Origin: DASTQL01 sp035462845
Lineage (GTDB): Bacteria > Actinomycetota > Actinomycetes > Jiangellales > Jiangellaceae
Direction: 5' to 3'
DNA length: 25,110 nt
NCBI GenBank assembly: GCA_035462845.1
Contig: DATHTV010000195.1
Span: 1 to 25,110 of the forward strand
The number at the start of each line of letters is the position of its first letter. Position 1 is the first letter of the stretch. The position numbers and the translations under genes were made by a program. The notes under the pieces were generated by a model. It saw only the letters and a list, made by a program, of their open reading frames with translations. It searched no databases and was not told the origin of the DNA. Positions 1 through 5,771 of the stretch are shown here, piece by piece.

Positions 1-1
1 C

Positions 2-130
2 GCCTACGTCCTGCTGATCCTCGCGCAGTTCTCCGGCATCCCGGCACGCGCCATGGACTTCCTCCAGATCGCCCTGATGCTCGTCCTGATCTGCTTCGCG
101 GCCGTCCTCTGGCACCGCGCCGACGTCTGA
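2..130 (+). CDS. C-terminal fragment of an unidentified membrane protein
   Basis: The window opens inside this gene, so only 42 codons and the TGA stop are visible. The fragment ends with a strongly hydrophobic stretch (DFLQIALMLVLICFAAVLW) followed by HRADV, which looks like a last transmembrane helix and a short cytoplasmic tail. A second hydrophobic stretch (AYVLLILAQF) precedes it, giving a two-helix hairpin typical of the end of a multi-pass transporter or permease. There is too little sequence to name a family. The reading frame is supported by high third-position GC and a clean stop, followed by inverted repeats that could terminate transcription. Confidence 0.6.
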   Translation, partial: AYVLLILAQFSGIPARAMDFLQIALMLVLICFAAVLWHRADV

Positions 131-136
131 GACGTC

Positions 137-185
137 AACCCGGGGGTCATGTCGCCACCCGGGTTAGCTGGCGGAATGACCCCCG
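137..185. terminator. Nested inverted repeats after the truncated membrane gene
   Basis: Two competing hairpins can be read directly. AACCCGGG (137-144) pairs with CCCGGGTT (158-165) around a 13-nt loop. CGGGGGTCAT (141-150) pairs perfectly with ATGACCCCCG (176-185) around a 25-nt loop. The left arms overlap, so only one can form at a time. There is no T-run after either, so a classical intrinsic terminator is not proven. The position just after a stop codon makes termination or mRNA 3'-end protection the simplest reading; an operator for the following gene is possible. Confidence 0.4.
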
Positions 186-249
186 TCCCGAACCGTTCGA
201 CCAGCGGCATGTGAGGACGCTGCACGGTGATGGGGTCGTTGGGCTGCCC

Positions 250-263
250 GGGTCCAAGGACCC
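250..263. promoter_or_regulatory. Palindrome upstream of the MBL-fold gene, possible operator
   Basis: GGGTCC-AA-GGACCC is a 6-bp-arm dyad with a 2-nt centre, about 67 bp before the ATG of the hydrolase gene. Its symmetry and position would suit a dimeric repressor or activator, but no regulator gene is adjacent and such dyads arise easily in GC-rich DNA. Confidence 0.2.
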
Positions 264-330
264 TTCCATGCGCCAGGGCTGGAGAGTGATTGTTGGTCCA
301 CCAGCATCTCGGAGATCAAGGGGACGACTC

Positions 331-1458
331 ATGACCGCATCTCCGATGCCTGTACTCGCTCATCTGGGCGGAACCCGGGCGCTGACCACCACTCCCGTGG
401 TTGGAACTCCCAGCCACGAGCGACCGGAAGTCTTCGTCCCCGGCACCGAGGTGCTGGCCACCGGCGAGGTCCGCGTCACCGTGCTCGGAAGCGGAGACCC
501 GTGGATCCGGCGCAGTCAGGCATCTGGATCGCTGCTGATCGAGGTGGGCAACCCGGAGCGGGACTTCTTCTTCTTCGACCTCGGGTCCGGATCGCTGGCC
601 AACTTCAACGCGCTCGCGCTGCCGGTCGAGTCCACGACCAAGGTGTTCCTGTCCCACCTCCACGCCGACCACATCGGCGACATCCCCGGTCTCGTGGGGA
701 GCCTGGCGAAGGCTGGGCGGGTGGACCCCGTCGAGATCTGGGGCGGAGCCAACGAGAATCCCGACCTGGGCCTGTCGGCGTTCGTCGACCACATGGGCAA
801 GGCGATGGCCTGGGACACGGCCTCGGTGCGTGGAGTCCGTCCCACCACAGGCTTCTCGATGGTCGGTCACGAGATCCCGTTCGACCGTCCGGAGACGATC
901 TACGAGCGCAACGGGGTGACCGTCGCCTGCTTCCCGGCCATCCACGGTCTCAGCGGAGCAGTCGGCTACTCCGTCACCTACAGCGGTCTCAAGGTCGTCT
1001 TCTCGGGTGACACCCGCCCGTGCCGTCACGTGGTGGACGCAGCCGTGGGAGCAGATCTCCTCATCCACGAGTGCTTCCAGTCGCCAGCCGTCTACGCGCA
1101 AGCCACCGGGCTGCCGCTGGAGACAGCGTTGAACATCACCAGGTTGGCGCACACGGTCCCCGACCAGATGGGCAAGATCCTCGACCTGACACGCCCTCGT
1201 ATGGCGGCTCTCTGGCACCTCGACGTCACCCCCGGCGTCGAGGGAGTGTTCGACGAGGTGGGGGCACACTACGAAGGGCCGGTCACGGCCACCCAGGACT
1301 TCACGGTCTTCAACGTGACCAGCGAAGCGGTCGTCGCACGCCAGGCCAAGGTCAACGACGCCGCGCCCCCGGTGCACGGGCCCTCGCACGACAGCCCCGA
1401 CCTCGACCCACGCCCAGCCCCGCCGACCTGGTGGGCCGAGGCGCTGCTCGACCTCTGA
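331..1458 (+). CDS. MBL-fold metallo-hydrolase (RNase Z/arylsulfatase-like)
   Basis: A 375-residue metallo-beta-lactamase-fold hydrolase, probably cytoplasmic since no signal peptide is seen. The metal site is complete: HLHADH at residues 109-114, His205 (IHGLSG), Asp227 (SGDTRP), then His274 (AHTVPDQ) and His296 (LWHLD). The last two match the family's late histidines of the tRNase Z/arylsulfatase branch, so a two-metal hydrolase is well supported. The substrate is not. My recollection of the family places it near proteins automatically labelled GntH (guanitoxin cluster hydrolase), but no other gene of that pathway is here, so that role should not be assumed. The ATG at 331 is chosen because an AAGGGGA Shine-Dalgarno lies about 7 nt upstream; the frame stays open further left without a better start. 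The last 35 or so residues form a Pro/Asp-rich tail outside the fold. The gene converges on the insertion sequence. Confidence 0.85.
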   Translation: MTASPMPVLAHLGGTRALTTTPVVGTPSHERPEVFVPGTEVLATGEVRVTVLGSGDPWIRRSQASGSLLIEVGNPERDFFFFDLGSGSLANFNALALPVESTTKVFLSHLHADHIGDIPGLVGSLAKAGRVDPVEIWGGANENPDLGLSAFVDHMGKAMAWDTASVRGVRPTTGFSMVGHEIPFDRPETIYERNGVTVACFPAIHGLSGAVGYSVTYSGLKVVFSGDTRPCRHVVDAAVGADLLIHECFQSPAVYAQATGLPLETALNITRLAHTVPDQMGKILDLTRPRMAALWHLDVTPGVEGVFDEVGAHYEGPVTATQDFTVFNVTSEAVVARQAKVNDAAPPVHGPSHDSPDLDPRPAPPTWWAEALLDL

Positions 1459-1488
1459 CGCGCCCGCTCATCGGCAGATGGGGACGTT

Positions 1489-1508
1489 CGACCGACGATC
1501 TTCGGTCG
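1489..1508. terminator. Hairpin downstream of the MBL-fold gene
   Basis: CGACCGA (1489-1495) and TCGGTCG (1502-1508) form a perfect 7-bp stem around a 6-nt loop, 30 bp after the hydrolase stop. There is no T-tract. It lies immediately left of the direct repeat flanking the insertion sequence, so it probably belonged to the original intergenic terminator region. Confidence 0.4.
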
Positions 1509-1560
1509 TCCAATCACCGGCTCCGCTGTCGCGGGCCGCAGCGGCGGATGGGCCCCTGGA
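1509..1560. repeat. Left copy of 52-bp direct repeat flanking the IS
   Basis: These 52 bases, beginning TCCAATCACCGG and ending GGGCCCCTGGA, recur at 3210-3261 with two differences (T1527 versus C3228, C1542 versus T3243). The copy abuts the left IS end exactly. It is best explained as a long target-site duplication made on insertion; IS1634-type elements are known for unusually long, variable duplications. Confidence 0.85.
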
Positions 1561-1571
1561 CCTGACTTAGG
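1561..1571 (+). repeat. Left terminal inverted repeat of the IS
   Basis: CCTGACTTAGG; perfect match to the reverse complement of 3199-3209. Can be read as 14 bp (1558-1571) if the shared GGA is counted. Confidence 0.85.
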
Positions 1572-1594
1572 CCAAGTTAGTGTGCTCCGCCTTG

Positions 1595-3100
1595 TCAGCG
1601 AATCGAGTCCAGGGCTTGGCGTAGCTCGTCGGGGAGGGGGTCCTCGGCGGTGAGGATCTGCTGGCCGGCACGGATCTGCACGGTGCGGTAGCGGCGGGCG
1701 GTGCGGACGAACTTCTTGATCGACCAGCCGGTGGCGTCCTCGACGTACCGGGTGACGGCGAGGGCGGCGAACACGATCGACAGGTGCGCCTCGATCGACT
1801 CCCGCTTGTGGTGGTAGATCGGCCGGGCGCGCAGGTCGTGCTTGGACATCCGGAAGCTCTTCTCGATGTGCCAGAGCCGGTGGTAGGCGCCGATCACGAA
1901 CTCTGCGGTGACCGGGGTGCCGTCCGGGCAGGCCTGAAGGTTGGTCACGTAGGCCTTCAACCCGGCCAGCGCCCGCGCCTTGGCCTCCAGCTGGCGGTTC
2001 ACGCTGCGGGTGCCGCCGCTGAGCCGGACGAACCGGTTCCGCTTCACCGCCGCTTTCCCGGCGACGGCCCGCTCGGCCTTGGCGACCTGCTCGTCGATCC
2101 CGTGCAGGCTGCGCCGGGCCCGGTCAGCCTTGTACTGGTAGTAGATGACCTGGTCCCGACGGGCGTCGGTGGGCCCGGCTGGCCAGGGTTGGACGAACAC
2201 GTGCCCGTCCGGGATCTCCGCACCCGGGTGGGCGTCCCGCCACCGGGCCACGACGTAGGGGACGTCCGGGATGCGGGCGCCGAGGATGAACGACAGCCCG
2301 GCGGCCTCGATCGCGGCCTGGTTGGCCGCGGACACCATCCCGGCGTCCGCCACCACGGTGACCTCGCTCAGCCGGTGCGCTGTCATGAACGCGGTCAGGC
2401 TCGGCAGGATCGTCGTCGTCTCGGCCCGGTTCCCCTCGAACGCCTCCACCATGAGTGGGAACCCGGCGGCGTCGGTGAGCAGACCGATGGTGATCTGTGG
2501 GTCCAGCCGGCGTCCCTTGGAGAACCCCGGCTCACGGAACCCGTCGGCCTGGTCGGTCTCGAAGTGCAGCGTGGATACGTCGTAGAGCACCAGCGACGCC
2601 GGGCCCAGCGCCGCGTGTGACGCGCACGCGCCCGCGAGACGCCGCCGCCACGCCGGGGCCGCGTAGCGCCGCAGCCGGCGGCCCAGCGTCCGGTAGGACA
2701 CCGCATCGATGCCGACCTCGGCCAGCACCCGCAGCGAGTCCAGCTTGGACGTGGGCTCGATGATCCGGGCCAGCACCAGGTCCCGGAACACCTCGTCCCC
2801 ACCCGCGGCGTCGCCGAGGCCGAGCAGGTCGGAGGCCCGGCACAGCGCCTCCCACAGGTGCCCCATCCGGGACGAGGTGATCTCCAGCGGGCCGGCCGGC
2901 GACGCCGCACCCAAGCCCAGGTCGAGCTCACCCTGCCCCTGTGCCAGCCGCTGGTTCGCCGCCGCCTTCAACGCCTCCAGCTCGGCCTCATCATGCGCCG
3001 ACCCGACGTGCTCGAGGGTGCGCGACCCACGCCGCATGGAGTACACGATCTGCACCGCGGTGGCGCCCGAGGCGGTTCTCACCGTGCGCACGTAGGCCAC
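1595..3100 (-). CDS. IS1634-family DDE transposase
   Basis: A full-length 501-residue transposase. The N-terminal part (about 1-60, MAYVRTVRTASGATAVQIV) and the central catalytic core match the IS1634/IS1549 type of the IS4 superfamily. The catalytic triad is visible: Asp174 (LVLYDVSTLHFET), Asp252 (VVADAGM) and Glu413 (LWHIEKSFRMSK), with Lys420 giving the E-(6)-K spacing of IS4-type enzymes. No frameshift or internal stop is seen, so the protein may be active. The start is GTG at 3100; it has no Shine-Dalgarno, but TAGTCT lies 6 nt upstream, suggesting a leaderless message. Transcription runs away from the acyltransferase and toward the MBL-fold gene. Confidence 0.93.
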   Translation of the reverse strand: MAYVRTVRTASGATAVQIVYSMRRGSRTLEHVGSAHDEAELEALKAAANQRLAQGQGELDLGLGAASPAGPLEITSSRMGHLWEALCRASDLLGLGDAAGGDEVFRDLVLARIIEPTSKLDSLRVLAEVGIDAVSYRTLGRRLRRYAAPAWRRRLAGACASHAALGPASLVLYDVSTLHFETDQADGFREPGFSKGRRLDPQITIGLLTDAAGFPLMVEAFEGNRAETTTILPSLTAFMTAHRLSEVTVVADAGMVSAANQAAIEAAGLSFILGARIPDVPYVVARWRDAHPGAEIPDGHVFVQPWPAGPTDARRDQVIYYQYKADRARRSLHGIDEQVAKAERAVAGKAAVKRNRFVRLSGGTRSVNRQLEAKARALAGLKAYVTNLQACPDGTPVTAEFVIGAYHRLWHIEKSFRMSKHDLRARPIYHHKRESIEAHLSIVFAALAVTRYVEDATGWSIKKFVRTARRYRTVQIRAGQQILTAEDPLPDELRQALDSIR

Positions 3101-3106
3101 GAGCCG

Positions 3107-3112
3107 AGACTA
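3107..3112 (-). promoter_or_regulatory. Putative -10 box for leaderless transposase mRNA
   Basis: TAGTCT on the minus strand fits the actinobacterial TANNNT -10 consensus and is separated by 6 nt (CGGCTC) from the GTG start, so transcription would begin at or next to the start codon. No clear -35 is visible. Confidence 0.4.
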
Positions 3113-3198
3113 CGGATCGATTAGTGTGCAGATTCCGCCCTCCCGAGGGCGTACCCGCACGTCACAGCGCTGCTACATCAAGCAGGCCCGAGGTGTGT

Positions 3199-3209
3199 CC
3201 TAAGTCAGG
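3199..3209 (-). repeat. Right terminal inverted repeat of the IS
   Basis: CCTAAGTCAGG on the plus strand, the exact reverse complement of 1561-1571. Symmetry continues through TCC at 3210-3212. Confidence 0.85.
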
Positions 3210-3261
3210 TCCAATCACCGGCTCCGCCGTCGCGGGCCGCAGTGGCGGATGGGCCCCTGGA
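3210..3261. repeat. Right copy of 52-bp direct repeat flanking the IS
   Basis: Matches 1509-1560 at 50 of 52 positions, in the same orientation, and starts at the base after the right IS end. Homology stops abruptly after 3261. Both differences from the left copy are C/T transitions. Confidence 0.85.
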
Positions 3262-3328
3262 GCGGCGTCCGTGCTCGTAGACGACATGTGGCGCCGATCC
3301 GGAACGCCCCCAGATCCCGAGCGCCATT

Positions 3329-4099
3329 TCAACGGGTCTCGAGCGCTGCCGCAGTCTCGGTGAGGTCGCGCAACGTCTCGACGAAGCGGGCGGCCGGCGC
3401 CCCGTCGATCACGCCGTGGTCGAAGCTCAGCGTCAAGGGCAGCAGCGGTCGGATCACGATCTCCCCGTCCCGTACCACCGGCCGCTCCACCACGCCGCCC
3501 ACCGTCGCGATCAGCGTGAGAGGCGGGACGGGGATCGCCCAGCCCCCATCGCGGGCGAACATCCCGAGAGACGTGACACCCACAGCCGGGCCGAAGCTCG
3601 CCGACGCCCGTGGCCGAGTGCCTGCGAGCCGGAAGACGTTCCGGCGCAGCGGGCCCGGGAGGCGGAGAACCCAGGCCGTCGGGCCGGTCCGTCTCGTCGG
3701 TGGTGCCTGCGCGAGCTTGGCTCTGTGCAGCTCGTCCGTGATCTCCGCGCACGACTTGCGATCCGCGTCCCGGATGGTGACGACGTCCAGGACGACGCCT
3801 GAGCCAGCCTGCCGCTCCACCGTCGCGCCCATGTCGACATGGCTGAAGAACACCACGTGCTTCCCCGCCCGGCGGGCGTTGACCTCCGGGTGCCGGGCGA
3901 CGGCGCGGCCCATCGTGGCAATGACGAAGCCCGTCCAGGTGACCCGGGACGCGGACCCCTCGATCAGCGACCTTGCGCGGTCGACGTCCAGCTCGACCAG
4001 CCCGTGCATGGGGAACCGCCGAGTGGACCTGATGAGAGCGTCCAGCACGGCCTGACGGTGGCGCGGTACGCGTCGGACGACGTAGCCCGGGTGCTTCAT
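3329..4099 (-). CDS. Stand-alone 2-oxoacid dehydrogenase E2-type acyltransferase domain
   Basis: A 256-residue protein consisting only of the catalytic domain found at the C-terminus of dihydrolipoamide acyltransferases (chloramphenicol-acetyltransferase fold). The active-site signature is near the end, SFDHGVIDG, with His228 and Asp232 in place of the usual DHRxxDG; the Arg after the His is replaced by Gly. Full E2 proteins have one or more lipoyl domains and a peripheral-subunit-binding domain ahead of this; both are missing, and there is no E1 or E3 gene nearby. It is therefore unlikely to work in a classical dehydrogenase complex and may transfer an acyl group to another acceptor. The ATG at 4099 has a GAGGG Shine-Dalgarno close upstream. 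It starts 51 nt after the carboxylesterase stop on the same strand, suggesting a two-gene operon. Confidence 0.8.
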   Translation of the reverse strand: MKHPGYVVRRVPRHRQAVLDALIRSTRRFPMHGLVELDVDRARSLIEGSASRVTWTGFVIATMGRAVARHPEVNARRAGKHVVFFSHVDMGATVERQAGSGVVLDVVTIRDADRKSCAEITDELHRAKLAQAPPTRRTGPTAWVLRLPGPLRRNVFRLAGTRPRASASFGPAVGVTSLGMFARDGGWAIPVPPLTLIATVGGVVERPVVRDGEIVIRPLLPLTLSFDHGVIDGAPAARFVETLRDLTETAAALETR

Positions 4100-4150
4100 T
4101 CACACCCTCGTCCGTACGGCGGCCGGAGGCCGGGCGGGTCAACGGGGTCA

Positions 4151-5662
4151 CTACCGGACTCCCTCCCACAGAGCCCGCTCCCAGGCTCGGGGGTCGTCCA
4201 CCACCTGCGACGTGGTGTCGAAGCGCATGGTCGCCCGGCGGTCGAGGTCGTAGCCGGGCCACCCCGGGTCCCCGACGGTGGCGAAGGCCACCCAGGCGGC
4301 GTGCATCGCGTGGGCCAGCTCCTGCGGCGGCTGCTTCCCGCCCAGCAGCGGTCCGAAGAGCGGGGCGTCCGGGCGCGCGTCGTCGAAGACGAAGGGGACC
4401 TCGATGGCGTGGACGGCGCCCAGGCCGGGTGCGGCCCAGGCGAACTCGTACATGTAGGTGCCGGCAGCGGCGGGCGCGTGGGCGTCGGCGAGCCGGAGAG
4501 CCGGGATGCGGACCCACCAGTCGGTCTGCACCGCCGCGAGCAGCTCGCCGGGGCTCGCACCGGGAGATCTCGCCCGGTACGCGGCGAGAGCCGCGACCAC
4601 CGGCAGCCCGTACGCGGCCACGCACTCGTACCCGTGGACGTCCACCGGTCCGGACAGCATCTCGTCGGTGACCCGGCCGATCTCGCCGGTGATGGCCAGG
4701 AACAGCTTCCAGTCCTCGGTGTTGGTGCCGACGAGCAGGTCCACGCCGCCCCCCGCACCCGCGGTGATCCGCTCAATCGGGGTGGCCGGCACGACGTCAC
4801 CGTCCACGACGGGTTGCCAGGGCATCATGCTGGCGGCCATGTCCGGGCCCCACCGGTCCGGGTCAGGGTGGGCGAGGATGTCGACCTTCAGCTCCGCCTG
4901 CGCCACGAGCAGGCGCCCGACCGGCACGGCGGCGATGGCTTCCCGGGTCGGCGGTACGCCCAGCTTCTCGGCGAGGCCGCGGCCGACGTTCACCCCGACG
5001 GGGGCGGGGCTGGCGTGGTGGGCCGCCCCGCTCTGGAGGATCGCGCGCCGGAACAGCCCGTCGGCGCGAGGCATGGAGAGCAGCGTCCCGATGCTCATCG
5101 CGCCGGCGGACTCGCCGAAGACGGTGACGTTGCCCGGGTCGCCGCCGAAGGCGGCGATGTTGTCCCGAACCCACTCGAGGGCCGCGACCTGGTCCAGCAG
5201 GCCGACGTTCGCGGCCCCGTCAGCCAGGAAGAGGAAGCCCTCGACCCCGGGGCGCCAGTTGATGACCACGCAGACGACGCCGTCCCGGGCGAAGTGACTG
5301 CCGTCGTACGCGGCCGTCGCGCTGATCTCGAACATGCCGCCCTGGATCCAGACCATCACCGGGAGATTGGCTGCCCCCGGGTTGGGCGTCCAGACGTTGA
5401 GCGTGAGGCAGTCCTCGCCGGTGTCCGCGTCCCACTCGGTCCCGGCGCTGCCGGGCGGGGCGACCTGGGGCGGCGCTGGGCCGTAGCTGGTGGCGTCGCG
5501 GACGCCGTCCCAGGGTCGGACCGGCTGCGGCGGGCGCAGGTGGTCCGCGCCGAATGGCGGCGCGGCGTACGGGACTCCCAGGAACACGTGGACCCCGTCC
5601 GGGGCGACGCTGCCGCGCAGCGCGCCGTGGGCGGTCCTGACCTCGGCACCCATGCGCACCAT
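4151..5662 (-). CDS. Type-B carboxylesterase (alpha/beta hydrolase)
   Basis: A 503-residue esterase of the carboxylesterase type-B/para-nitrobenzyl esterase family, which hydrolyses carboxylic esters. Recognisable blocks in order: FLGVPYAAPP (27-36), EDCLTLNVW (83-91), the oxyanion-hole loop WIQGGMF (104-110), the nucleophile elbow FGESAGA with Ser185, the probable acid Glu316 (GTNTEDW) and catalytic His418 (AVHAIEVPF). The oxyanion loop carries Gln106 and Met109 where most relatives have HGGGF or HGGAF, and VINWRPG replaces the common INYRxG. No signal peptide is evident, so it is probably cytoplasmic. Two in-frame ATGs (5662 and 5653) are possible and neither has a clear Shine-Dalgarno. It is one of three genes in the window ending in TAG. 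The acyltransferase follows 51 nt later, so an acyl-group metabolism pair is plausible; the substrate is unknown. Confidence 0.9.
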   Translation of the reverse strand: MVRMGAEVRTAHGALRGSVAPDGVHVFLGVPYAAPPFGADHLRPPQPVRPWDGVRDATSYGPAPPQVAPPGSAGTEWDADTGEDCLTLNVWTPNPGAANLPVMVWIQGGMFEISATAAYDGSHFARDGVVCVVINWRPGVEGFLFLADGAANVGLLDQVAALEWVRDNIAAFGGDPGNVTVFGESAGAMSIGTLLSMPRADGLFRRAILQSGAAHHASPAPVGVNVGRGLAEKLGVPPTREAIAAVPVGRLLVAQAELKVDILAHPDPDRWGPDMAASMMPWQPVVDGDVVPATPIERITAGAGGGVDLLVGTNTEDWKLFLAITGEIGRVTDEMLSGPVDVHGYECVAAYGLPVVAALAAYRARSPGASPGELLAAVQTDWWVRIPALRLADAHAPAAAGTYMYEFAWAAPGLGAVHAIEVPFVFDDARPDAPLFGPLLGGKQPPQELAHAMHAAWVAFATVGDPGWPGYDLDRRATMRFDTTSQVVDDPRAWERALWEGVR

Positions 5663-5771
5663 CGTGCGACCGCGCGACCGGGCCAGGGCAGAGGCGAAGG
5701 TCTCCCCGCGACCCCGAGGCTGCGGGCGCGTTCACCGCCCGCGCCGACGCCACCCACGGCACGCTGTGCGG

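Larger units (their letters stand above)
1561..3209 (-). mobile_element. Complete IS1634-family insertion sequence
   Basis: A 1649-bp element with one transposase gene on the minus strand. Its ends are CCTGACTTAGG at 1561-1571 and the exact reverse complement at 3199-3209; the symmetry extends 3 bp outward (GGA / TCC), making 14-bp ends if those bases are included. The 9-mer TTAGTGTGC also occurs subterminally in the same orientation at both ends (1577-1585 and 3121-3129). The 52-bp direct repeat lies directly outside both ends. An intact transposase, matching ends and a recognisable duplication indicate a complete copy, but two mismatches between the duplicates suggest the insertion is not brand new. 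It landed between two convergent genes and disrupts no visible reading frame. Confidence 0.88.

Noticed and set aside
316..1389. Long minus-strand reading frame opposite the MBL-fold gene
   Set aside because: Its translation is Arg/Gly/His-rich with no domain, while the plus-strand frame has a complete metal site. It is a GC-rich antisense shadow.
331..1458. Guanitoxin biosynthesis locus
   Set aside because: Only one gene resembles a member of that pathway by fold; none of the other expected enzymes is in the window.
1509..3261. Reading the 52-bp direct repeats as att sites of an integrated element
   Set aside because: There is no integrase, excisionase or tRNA gene; the repeats directly abut IS inverted ends, so a transposition duplication explains them better.
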